Assembly (NCBI GenBank): GCA_051294375.1 | Contig: CM119263.1 | Coordinates: forward strand, 28,107,260 to 28,171,259 | Direction of reading: 5' to 3' | Source of the DNA: Paraspadella gotoi | Taxonomy: Eukaryota > Chaetognatha | Length of the DNA: 64,000 nt | Made by a program: the position numbers and the translations under genes | In this document: positions 24,051-35,717 of the stretch, piece by piece | How positions within the stretch are numbered: position 1 is the first letter of the stretch | How the letters are laid out: each line of letters begins with the position of its first letter | Notes under the pieces: generated by a model | Databases searched by the model: none | What the model was told of the DNA's origin: nothing | Seen by the model: the letters and a program-made list of their open reading frames with translations, nothing else

Positions 24051-25951
24051 TTTTAGCCTTTCTATTGTTTGATAATTCTTCAAAAATTAACCTTGAAGCA
24101 AGTTGAATACTTCTAACGTGAAGGTTTTACCAATTGTCCCTGTCCCTCTCCCCTATTTTCATCACCTCTCCTCATCTCCACTTTTCCTCTCGCTACACTC
24201 CCCCCACTTTCCTTTCCTCCAGAGCCGCGACTCCACCGCCCGCGAATTCAACAAAATGAAGGAGCAACTGGAGATCGAGTTTCAGTCTCGATCGAACAAA
24301 ATGGCGTCCGAGTTGAAGTCGGCGGAGGCGGAGAGAGAGAAGCAGAAGGAAGAGTTCGAGGCGAATCTGGTCAAAGTCAAGTCTTTCTACGAGAGAGAGA
24401 TGGCGGTGCTGAGGGCCAATTCCACGGAGGAGGAGAGCAAGGTAAATGGGGGGCTGGGGGGCGTAAATGAGGGAGGGAGGGCTGGGGGGCGTTAATGCGA
24501 ACAATTTCTTAAGTCCTTTTAGGTTGACAGTGAATCATATAGAAATTGGAATCGTGCATTCATTTAGTTGTCATTATTCTATCGGTATTCTAGGATAATA
24601 TGAAAAAGTATTTCATAATGATGTATCAGTGGAGCAGACAAAAGTAAAAAAATTGAAATTAAATACCTATTCAAGAAAGAGAGAAGAGAGCGAGAGTGAG
24701 AGAAAGAGCGAGAGTGAGAGAGAAGAGAGATGTCAATTTTTAAATTTTTTTATTCACATTTCAATTTTTTTGAGAAATCCCTTTTTCTTCCCAGACTCTG
24801 GCGAACTTCGCGCTTCTTTTCAAGACGAAAGAAAAGAGTGGAGTCGACAGGAACAAATCTACAAGGAAAAGTAGTGATTTTCGATTTTGGAAGCCGTGGA
24901 AGATTGTGCGCGGAAAGCTTGCTTATCTCCGGCCTCAAACATACGAGTTTCTCATCTGTAATCATCTCAATTTCTCCTATATAAAAGTCTTTCATCTCTA
25001 TTCGTATGATTTAGATTCATCTCGATTCATATACATTCATTCCCATTCATCTCTCTTCACGTCTTCTCGATTCATCTCAGATAACCGGCGTTGGAGCAAA
25101 CTGAAAACGACGGAAGGCGAAGTGGAGAAGTGGCGCCGTGGATCTGTCCAAAGTCCTGCTTGAGATGCAGAGCAAAGACTCGGAGCTGCAGCACTGTAGG
25201 AAGCAGTACGCCCAGCTGCAGCAAGTAAGGGCTATCGTTTTAATATCAAGAATATTAGGAATTTTTTTCATCGATTTTAAAGTTTTTGAAAATTGTCATA
25301 TTATATAAAACAAAACATTTTTTTAAAATAAAATACAACAATCAAAAATGTCGTAAACAAGCACACGATTGCGATTGATTGCTTCCATTCCAGGAAGCGT
25401 CGGAAGCGTGGACAAAATTGAAGGATTCCACGTCGCAACTCAACGTCCTAAGAAGAAATCTGTTCGACTCAAACTCAAGATCTTCTCAAAAAGTCAAATC
25501 AGATTGGAACACTCGAAGCCGCCATTTTCAGGTAGTGAATTTTCTCTTTCGGTTTGTTCCTTAATTCACCAATAAGCGTTATATCAGCTCCAAGTTGCCC
25601 ACATTTATTTATTTTTTATATATCTCAACTATTCAAGACTAAATAGCACAGTGACTTAACATGGATTGTTCAGAACGAAAGCTACTGTGCGATCTTCAAG
25701 CGGAACTAAATCAAACCAAGGACAAACTAGAATGGCTTCAAGCCGAAAGGGACGTGTTCGCCAATCAGAGGTCAATCTTTGTCCAAGCAATCGCAGGTAT
25801 GCTAACTCCAGTTGACTGAAAGTCTTTATAATCGTTTTTTTGTTCATGCAAATATATATTAATGCAAAAAAAAAACCTCTTAAAAAAGTTATGAAGAATA
25901 TTCTCACTTTGACGTGTCCATTCTCCAAAGCCCATGATTCTTCATCATCTT

Positions 25952-26060
25952 GTCAGGATGGCCGAGTGGTCTAAGGCGCCAGACTCAAGCGTTAGCTTCT
26001 CAAAGAGATCGAGTATTCTGGTCCACTAAGTGGGCGTGGGTTCAAATCCCACTCCTGACA
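25952..26060 (+). tRNA. tRNA-Leu(CAA), intron-containing
   Basis: Complete copy in FAM184 B' intron 11. It has GTCAGGATGGCCGAGTGG, CCAGACTCAAG, an intron of about 26 bases, TTCTGG, variable arm CCACTAAGTGGG, GGTTCAAATCC and CTCCTGACA. The T arm has A where the other loci have G (TTCAAAT). Confidence 0.93.
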
Positions 26061-26509
26061 CAATTTTTTTGTAAACAGACGACAGTTTTTTTCGGAATCG
26101 GAAACATCATATTTCAAATCATTGACGTCACTTCTTCCAGGCTCAACGTCAGGCGCTGGAGAACAACTGGAAAAGTTGAGCAAAGAGAAAAGCGAACTGA
26201 GGGAAAAAATTGGAGGAGGAAATGAGTCGATTGCGGAATTCGATGCAAGGGAAGATCGACGAAATCATGGAAACCAGGTTGAATTGTTATGGAGGAAACA
26301 AAATTGATAAAAGGATGATGTCATTTCATTTGTTTTTGTTTTTGTTTTTCTCAATCTTATTCATTTCATCTAAATTCATTATTGATGAGTAATTATTTTT
26401 TGATACTTTCATTCAATCAATTATTAATAATTTAGTAATTCATTCCTTCCATCCTTCATTTCTTCAATTATTTATTCATTATTCTTAAATACATTCTTCT
26501 TTATTTATT

Positions 26510-26585
26510 ATTCATTCATTCATTCATTCATTCATCATCATTCATTTCATTCATTCATTCATCATTCATCTCCATTCATTCTTTC
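26510..26585. repeat. (CATT)n repeat, copy B'
   Basis: Shortened counterpart of the (GAAT)n tract at 38,345-38,437 in FAM184 intron 12. Confidence 0.85.
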
Positions 26586-28417
26586 ATCACTTCCTCCTAA
26601 CAGGGACAAAGAGAAAGTTGTAGAGAAATGAGGAAACACAAGATGGAGGATGATAACTTAAGAGGAATGGATGGAGGAAGAGTAGAGGAAACAAAGGATC
26701 GGGAGGGCGGTTGCTGGAGGAGCTCTTGAGCTGAAGGGAGTCGTCGAAGAAAAAGATAAGAATCGTTGAAGGACGAGGTGAGGCAGCTAGAAAAGAGCTT
26801 TGTTTTACTTGTAGAATATTTTTATAAACATAAAGAGAGATTATTTATTCATACGATTTACTAAAAATTAATAGAATTCACATTCTCTCACTTGATTGAA
26901 TCATATGTGGGATCCTTTTGTCCAATATTTAGTCACTTCGATCAATAAAAGGTCTTGTTTTTCTAAGTTAGCTTTTAAAAGACAAGCAAAGCAAAATTTA
27001 AAAGTTGAATATCATATGTGATATGTTGCATAAATTTTTGGAGTTCATTTCGGTTAGGACGAAGTGAAGTGTCCAATATAAATATTTCCAAATGTCAATT
27101 TCAAATTTCTCTTACCCGTCCCCGCCTCCATGCAGCTACACGGTTTCCGCCGTGACCTCTGGAGGAATCGACCGCCAGAGGTGGCGCGTCTGAATTTTCA
27201 ACAGCTGCAGACACGACCAAGGGATTGGAATCCGGCAGGAAACGGGGCCACTGGCCTCAGAGAGGCCAACGTTAGGTTTAGGTTAAAAGGTAAACTTAAT
27301 AGATTTAAACCACTTGGCCTCAGAGAGGCCAACGTTAGGTTAAAAAGGTAAATTAAAGATTTTTAACTACTGGCCTCAGAGAGGCCAACGTTAGGTAAAA
27401 AGTAAAGAACGATTTGACTAAAATATGAAAATAAATTGAAATGGAAAAATGAAGATGAGCCAGTAGGCCTCCAGAGAAGAAAAAAAGAATCCCAAGGATT
27501 AGATTAACATTTCAACGGCGAATTTGAAAGGAATTGACTTGCAATTCGGGCCCCTAGCTTCGAAGGGCCATATTCTGGATTTCGAAAATTGTGAATCTGC
27601 TGAAAAACATCGGGCTAAAATATAATATTGAGAGACAAGCCAGATTTCAATAGCTATATGGGTCTGAACTATTGGCCACAGAAAGAGTCCGCATGCGGTG
27701 GAGGACAGGTGGCCGAAAACCGAAGAATGACAGTTTTAAAATAAATTAATTCCCTGTGGACGCAAATTCGTCAAAATTATTTATTTTCTTGTTCATAGAC
27801 GTACAAACTCTAATGAAATTACTATAAAAAAATTATCTATTAATCTTTTTTTTACATTTTTGCCTTTCCTTTTCCAGCGGTGCTGGAAACAGACGCGCCA
27901 GGATTTCCGGACAGAAGCCAGGGCGGAGGCGGAGGCGATACAGGCCGGAAACAGGGAGGCTGAAAAGCGACCCCACCTGGCACAGATCGAGGGCCATGCA
28001 GAAAGCGGACAAAGGAGAACGGGGATAAAAACGAAGCGGACATCGAGGAGGCGCTGGCAGGGAGAAGTTAAGGTGAGTAAAGAGTGAACAAGTTAAATCG
28101 AATTCGAATAGGGTCTTTAAAAGAGAATTTTAAATTAATTAATCTGTTATTAACTCTTTGCTATGGGGGACTACGTTAAACTCTCTTTTATACTGAAAGT
28201 CTGGAACGGCGGTAGATAATTAACTCTTTTTAATGATTTCATTTAAACATTATTGGCTTTCTAAATTTTTGGCCTCGAGACTTTTTGTTTTTTCAACGGT
28301 TATTAGATTTATCTCCGGTCCCGTCTCTTGCCTTGGCCTATTAATCCTTCTAAAAAAAGTAACTTTCTTTGCTCGAGAAAGTTTTTAATTCAATTTTGAA
28401 TTACCTCGATCTCATGT

Positions 28418-28533
28418 GTCAGGATGCCGAGTGGATCTAAGGCGCCAGACTCAAGCGATTGCTTGCTCGGAATATCGATTGGAGATTTCTGCAGTCCGCG
28501 AATGCGGCGTGGGTTCGAATCCCACTTTGACCA
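28418..28533 (+). tRNA. tRNA-Leu(CAA), damaged copy
   Basis: B' copy of the intron 15 tRNA. A base is missing in GGATGCCGAG, one is inserted in GTGGATCTAAGG, and the 3' strand reads CTTTGACC. The intact alleles at 21,614 and 36,487 suggest these are sequence errors. Confidence 0.7.
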
Positions 28534-29316
28534 AACCTTTTGATTAAAATTTTTTTTAAAACTACTTTATCTATTTAATATAATATTGTTGTTCTTTTTT
28601 ATTTCTAAACTATTAATTATAAAATAATTTTTTTAATATGGATTAGCAAAATCGACTTAGAAAAAATTTTCATCTTCCACTGAATAAAGAAAAGATAAGA
28701 GATATCTAGTATTATTTGAGACAAAAAAAAGAACTGACACACCCGCCCGGTTGTTCTAGAAACCGAACATGGAGCGGCTCCGCGGCGAATTGAGGCGCCA
28801 GCACTCGGAAGACAAAAATGGCCGCCCTCTCGCAAATCTCGTCGATGAAGAGCAGGAAGTCGCTGCAGCGCAGGAGGATGGCAGCAGAAGATTCGGAAGT
28901 CGTTGAAGAGGTGGGGTTTTTTGGAAATTAAAGAGTCTTGCAACTATATCAAAACACTTTTATTTAGATGGTAAACTAAAACAGGCAATTGAACATAATA
29001 GATAACTAATTCAATTGAACCATGAATTATTCTACGAAGCATAATGTCAGAATAGTTAAACAGGATAAAATAAATATTGGTCTTTCCCCCCACCAGGAAC
29101 TCTCGGCCTCCGACGTAAGTGCAAGCGATGGAGCAGAAACTCAGGACTCAACTGGCGGAAGCGACGGAGAAACTTAGAGGAGCTGAGGCGAAGATAGGAG
29201 GAGCAGGCTAGCATTTGGATGCGGACACGGCTGAGCAAAGTCAAAGAGGATTAGGGAGGAAGGCGGAGACCGTAAGATGGAGCGGATCAGGGAAAACAGA
29301 TGGAAGACAGAGAGAA

Positions 29317-29319
<3 letters not shown>

Positions 29320-29380
<61 letters not shown>
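29320..29380 (+). repeat. (GA)n at 5' splice site of FAM184 exon 17, copy B'
   Basis: GTGAGAGAGA expansion in the inverted copy. Confidence 0.9.
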
Positions 29381-30921
29381 CATTCTGCCACTTCTCCCTT
29401 CCCTACTTTTTCGTAGTTCTGGAAGACAAACCTGCGAGATACTCACATGAAGGAACTCATCGCCCAGACAACAGCGCATCGCGCCGTGAGGTTTATTAAT
29501 AATGTAACATTAAATTACTAAAAATAATTAAAAGATTACAATCAATTTAATATTTATCGATTTCAAAAAGGTCGTCGGAAGGGTCTTGGAAGAAAAACTT
29601 GCAACGACAGCACCGAAAAGCTCTGAGACGCTTGCGACTGCCAATTGAAGGGTGATATTAAAGTTAATATTAGATTAATTATTTAATTTATTCTATAACT
29701 ATTAAGATATACAATACTTTATCGGAGCGAATCCGATACCCTCGGACAGAACGAAACACGACGGCGGAAATCGATCACGTTGACTGAAAGACTCACCCGC
29801 GAACGCGAGGGACTCACCAAGGCGCACGCGCATCAACCGCCGCCGCCAAACTGAACTGGAACGCGCCTTTGTCGAACTCTACGGGGGCGTCCAGAGTAAG
29901 TTAAGGAGCGAGACGGAGGGTGAGTTAACCATTGAAAAAGCAAGGGTGGGTCGCTTAAGATAAAACACTACTATTATAACCCGAGAATTTGAAAAAAAAG
30001 CACAAAAATGAAATCGTTGTGGAAGACACTTGGACCGATCCATCGCCAAATGGAGCCCACCGGTGGTCACAACTGAAGTGTCATGTTATTGCGGTGAACT
30101 TTTTGGCAATGCCAATCATTTTATCCGAATAGTGGATTGCGTATTTAAATAATATGTCCTCAGTCTTGACTCTAGTTTCCTAAGTTTTTGCCATCATTTA
30201 AAAAAAACAAAAGAATAAAAAATTAAACGTGAAAATATATTTACAGTTTTGAAATTCTGCGAACCAGTTCAAACTGGTCAGTTGTATTTGAAACTTTGAG
30301 TAACTGGATTCTATTCAAAATTATGAACTCATCTTCTTCTCCTCTTCAATAATAGTCAGGGGCAAGATAGCTTATTTATTAAATGAATGGATAATTATAT
30401 TGGTTGTACCAATTTCATTATATTATCTTTATAATAATAACTAAAATCACTTTTCTTTCTTCTCCCATCTGTCTTTCTTTCTTTTTCTCTTATTCTTTTT
30501 TTACTTTTTTTTTTCTCCTCTTTCTCTCTTTCTATCCTTCTTTCTCCCCAGGAAAAGAGAATCGAACAAAATTGGGGATGAACTTCGGACGCAAATTCCA
30601 AAGACGCACATCGACGTGTGAGGAATTGACATGGACCACGTCGAGAGATGCAGCACGGTTGCCGCAGGATTGGCAGGCGTCGTTGTTTAGTCTTTCTGAG
30701 ATGCTTATTTAAAACTTCTCTCCCAACTTTTACTCAACAGCATTCCCAGTCGGCTGCAACCGGAATTGGAAAGTTCGGGATCATTGGAAATTTGCAAAAT
30801 TCAAAACGGGAAAACAGCAACGAGCTTAGGTTTCGGAGAATTTATTTCTTATTTTTGAGAATTTAAAACAGGAAATAATTGTAATAAAAGACCACTGTTA
30901 AACAGGGGGTAATATCAGTTT

Positions 30922-31045
30922 GTCAGGATGGACCGAGGGTCTAAGGCCGCCAGGACTCAAGTTACGCTTGCTCGGACTTTCCCCCGAGGTTTGAGAATTC
31001 TTGGGTCCGCGAATTGCGGCAGTGGGTTCGAATCCCACTTCTGAA
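30922..31045 (+). tRNA. tRNA-Leu, badly damaged copy
   Basis: B' copy of the intron 22 tRNA. Extra bases interrupt the D arm, anticodon region and T arm, and the CCAGACTCAAG motif reads CCAGGACTCAAG. Recognisable by GTCAGGATGG, GGTTCGAATCC and the shared intron. Confidence 0.6.
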
Positions 31046-31889
31046 TTAAATTTTTTTGTTAATTTTAAAATACAGAAGAAAAATGGAACGAGGGCAGTAA
31101 AGACAAGCAACGATCCCTGGACGAACAGGTCTGCATCGGGAAATTTTTATAAGTCTAAAAATATTTGGAATGACCAATATTATATGATTATTATTATATT
31201 AATTTGAAATAAATATTTAAACTATTAAAACCAGAAATACGTTAAAAGGCTTCTCGTCAAGTTAAAATTTTTTTCGTATTCATATTAAGTATTTTTCGTG
31301 AATGATCAATTCATAAAATTCCATATTAATTAACTTAAAGATTAATTTAATTAACATAAGATCATTTAACCCGTTACTTCCCAGTTTTAGTGTCTCAAAA
31401 CTGTTCTTTATTTGTCTTTCAGGCGGCCAGAGAATCTCAGAGAAACTCAAGCGCTCGTGGCGGAATTCAACAGAGCGCAGAGGACCTTCTCAAAGACAAA
31501 ATATCAGCGCTTCCAAATCGCAGTTAGCGAACTAGAACATTAAATATTCTTTCAAACTCTACATCAAAATTATATTACAATATTACAACTACATACATTA
31601 AATTTTATCCAGAATATTAATGTACCTAAAGCGATTAGTCCTTTTGATATAATTTGAAACAGTTCATTGAAAACATTATACCATTTCTATTATTGATAAA
31701 TGCCTTCATGGAATAAATGACTGAGAATGGAGAGAGTCTTGATTGAAAGCTTGCAGGTCCCTGCTATATTATTTATCTCCTAAGATGGATTGGAGGCCAT
31801 AACTTCACAATAAGATTGCAAAGTCAGGTAACGTTATACCGTAGTCTATACTGAATGAATGAATCATTTTTTTATATCGGTACCGGCTA

Positions 31890-32078
31890 TTTCATACCTA
31901 TATTTTTAATTATATATTAATTTATTATTTATTTATTTATATCTATTTATTTATTTATTATTTTATTTTTGATTTAATTTATTTATTTATTTATTTATAT
32001 TATTTTTTAATTATTTTAGATTTACATATTTACTTATTTATTTTTTAATTATTTTTTTACAAGCAAAATTATTAACAT
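31890..32078. repeat. AT-rich fold-back junction
   Basis: The sequence switches here from copy B' (plus strand, equivalent to about 33,240) to the 3' flank of copy B (minus strand). The AT-rich text equals 17,100-17,277. Confidence 0.75.
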
Positions 32079-35000
32079 GCAAAACATGTCCTCAAAAGCA
32101 TCTTCCATTAAACTACCGGCGTAGCTGGATTCGGCCGAAGGCCCTGTATAGTGCGCGGAGGAAGCGGCTTGGCCGGATGACTGTTTTCGTCGTGAAGAGA
32201 CTTCCAGGCAGAGGCTCCATTTGTGCTCAACGCCGGAGCCGAGTTCGTCTGATGGAGGAAGAGTTGGAGCCGGGTGAGTTCATCCGGCGCCGGCATTCCG
32301 GACCATAGGTCCGACGCCGCCAGATTCCCGCCGCTGATGCGCTTTGCCGACTGTCCGGACGAAGAGTTGGTTGGTAAAGGCGCGCAAGCGGCCAGGGAAG
32401 AGGCGCCTGCTTCGGTCGTTATTCTTCTGACTTCGTTTCTGTATGCGGGAAGTAAGGCGGGTGTCGGTGAGTTGAATTAATAATGTTGATGAGTGATCCA
32501 ACTTTCGGTCGGCATGTTAATTATATAAGGTAAATACAATATACATAAGAATAAAACACAATATATCAGTGTACAAATTAGCACTTTCTTGATGTCATTC
32601 AAAAAAAAGGAAAGTTTAGGTGAGGTCAACGAAGAGTGGGATTCTTGGAGCGTCGGCAAGACTTAGCGTCAATGTTCCACTTACAACATTCTTCATGAAA
32701 GAGTAAATATCGACTCATTTGTCGCCTTTTTTCATTTTGAACTAACCTTTTGACGAGATGAATTGGAAAACTCCGACATCCAAAAGCATGGACTGAAGAC
32801 CGTCTTGACGAGCGTTTGAAAACCATAACTGCTCTAATAATTGTACACAATGTCGCAAAGTTATCTTCGATGAGACTCACCTTGAGAAGCGGATTGATGA
32901 CTGCCCGACGTTGGGATGTGGTTGAAGACCCGATTCAAGTTCGTCCTCCCGATTCACTGAGTTCGAGTTGATAGAATCTCTTGTCGTTCGAGCAACTTGC
33001 GGATGCAGTCTTCTCTCTCGCCGACGACACGCGAAGGTTGTCAGATGCATTCCAGTCTTCGGTCGAGACGTCGCGTTGAATACGATCCTCTGCTTCTCTT
33101 GAGGTGAGAAATAATTGTTTGGTTTTGTTTCCGTGACCATTTCGGTGATAAGTTGATTTGTGTTGTTTTTGGTTTGGTTCCTTTTATATACCGGACGTGT
33201 TTCTTAAACTTCAACCGTTTGTCAAATACAGGTATGTCAATATAGGTATTGAAAAAGCCGTAACCGATATAAAAAATGATTCATTCATTCAGTATAGAGC
33301 TACGGGTATAACGTTACCTGACTTTGCACATGCTATTGTGAGTTATGGCCTCCATCCATCTTAGAGATAATAATATAGCAGGGACCTGCAAGCTTTCAAT
33401 CAAACTCTCTCACAGTCTCGTCATTTATTCCATGAGCATTTATCAATAATAGAAAGGTATAATGTTTTCATGAACTGTTTCAATTATATCAAAGGACTAA
33501 TCCTTTAGTACATTATATTCTGATAAAATTAATGTAGTAGTTGTAAGTTGTAATATAATTTGATGTAGAGTTTGAAAGAATATTTAATGTTCTAGTTCTG
33601 CTTACGCGATTTGGAGCGCTGATATTTTGTCTTTGAGAGGTCCTGCGCTCTGTTGAATTCCGCCACGAGCGCTTGAGTTTCTCTGAGATTCTCTGCCGCC
33701 TGAAAGACAAATAAAAGAACAGTTTGAGACACTCAAAACTGGGAGTAACCGGGTTATGAATCTTATGTTAATTAAATTAATCTTTAAGTAATTAATATGG
33801 GATTTATGAATTGATCAATTCACGAAAAATACTTAATATGAATACGAAAAAAATTTTAACTTGACGAGAAAGCCTGTTTAACGTATTTCTGGTTTAATAT
33901 TTAAATATTTATTCAAATTAATATACTATAATAATATATTAATAATGTCATTCAAATCATTTTTAGACTTATAAAAAATTTCCCGATGCAGACCTGTTCG
34001 TCCAGGATCGTTGCTTGTCTTTTACTGCCCTCGATCCATTTTCTGTAAAATTTTAAATTACAAAAATTTATGTCAGAAGTGGGATTCGAACCCACGCCGC
34101 ATTCGCGGACCAGAAATCTCAACTCGGGGGAAGTCCGAGCTAAGCGTAAGCTGAGTCTGGCGCCTTAGACCACTCGGCCATCCTGACAACTGATATTACC
34201 CTGTTTCACAGTGTCTTTATTACAATTATTTCTGTTTTAAATTCTCAAAAATAGAATAAATTCTCCGAACCTAAGCTCGTTTGCTGTTTTCCGTTTTGAT
34301 TTTGCAAATTTCATGATCCCGACTTTCCAATTCGCGTGCAGCGACTGGGAATGCTGTGATGTAAAAGTTGGGAGAGAAAGTTTTAAATAAAGCATCTCAG
34401 AAAGACTCCACGACGCTGCCATCCTGCGCACCTGCTGCATCTGCTCGACGTGTCCCTCAATTCCTCCGTCGATGTCGCGTCTTTTGAATGCGTCCGAAGT
34501 TCATCCAATTTTGTCTCGAATTCTCTTTCCTGGGGAGAAAGAGGATAGAAAGAAGAGAAAGAGGAGAAAAAAAAAAGTAAAAAGATAAGAGAAAAAGAAA
34601 GAAGACAATGGGAGAAGAAAGAAAAGATGATTTTAGTTATTATTATAAAAGATAATATAATGAAATTGGTACAACCAATATAAAAATTATCCATTCATTT
34701 AATAAATAAGCTATCTTGCCCCTGACTATTATTGAAGAGGAGAAGAAGATGAGTTCTAATTTTGATCAGAATCCAGTTACTCAAAGTTTTCAAAATACAA
34801 CTGACCAGTTGACTGGTTCGCAGAATTTCAACTGTAAATATATTTCACGTTTAATTTTTTATTCTTTTGTTTTTTTAAATGATGGCCAAAAACTTAGGAA
34901 ACAAGAGTCAAGACTGAGACCAATATTATTTAAATACGCAATCACTATTCGGAAAAAATGATTGGCATTGCCAAAGTTCACCCCGGCAATAAGCATGACA

Positions 35001-35651
35001 CCTTCAGTTGTGACCCGGTGGCTCATTGGCGACTGGATCGGTCAAGTGTCTTCCACAACGATTCATTTTGTGCTTTTTTCATTCTCGGGTTAATAATAGT
35101 AGTGTTTTATCTAGCGACCCACCCTTGCTTTCAATGGTTAACTCACCCTCCGTCTCGCTCCTTAACTTACCCTGACGCCCGAGAGTTCCAAGGCGCGTTC
35201 CAGCTCCAGTTTGGCGGCGGCGAGTTGATGCGCGTGCGCCCTTGGTGAGTCCTCGCGTTCGCGGGTGAGTCTTTCAGTCACGTGATCGATTTCCGCGTCG
35301 TGTTCGTTCTGTCGAGGGTATCGGGATTCGCTCGATAAAGTATTGTATATCTTAATAGTTTATAATAAATTAAATAATTAATTAATTATTAACTTTAATA
35401 TCACCTTCAATTGCGATCGCAAAGCGTCCAGAGCGTTTTCGTGCTGTCGTTCAAGTTTTTTCTTCCAGACCTTCCACGACCTTTGATCGATAAATATTAA
35501 TTGATTAATCTTTTAATTATTTTTTAGTATTAATGTTACATTATTAATACTCACGGCGCGATGCGCTGTTGTCTGGGCGATGAGTTCCTTCATGTGAGTA
35601 TCTCGCAGGTTGTCTTCCAAGAACTACGAAAAAGTAGGGAGGAGAAGTCAG

Positions 35652-35717
<66 letters not shown>

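Larger units (their letters stand above)
22955..31890 (+). pseudogene. FAM184A: FAM184 copy B': inverted internal segment, exons 6-24
   Basis: Plus-strand reverse complement of about 33,240-41,920. Exon copies: 6 (about 23,072-23,200), 7 (24,223-24,441, intact, 73 codons), 8 (about 24,795-24,872), 9 (25,081-25,227), 10 (25,394-25,533), 11 (25,674-25,797), 12 (26,142-26,278), 13 (about 26,605-26,777), 14 (27,136-27,293), 15 (27,878-28,072), 16 (28,760-28,910), 17 (29,097-29,318), 18 (29,417-29,487), 19 (29,571-29,652), 20 (29,751-29,893), 21 (30,552-30,650), 22 (about 30,757-30,829), 23 (31,073-31,126), 24 (31,424-31,520). Exons 14-24 are riddled with one-base indels and could not be translated. 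First and last exons are absent. It breaks off in intron 24 and is followed by the 3' flank of copy B in opposite orientation. An uncorrected fold-back read is the likeliest source. Confidence 0.85.

Noticed and set aside
26510-26600. CRISPR-like or satellite array
   Set aside because: Plain (CATT)n simple sequence without spacers. Nothing else in the window resembles a CRISPR array, and the genome is eukaryotic.
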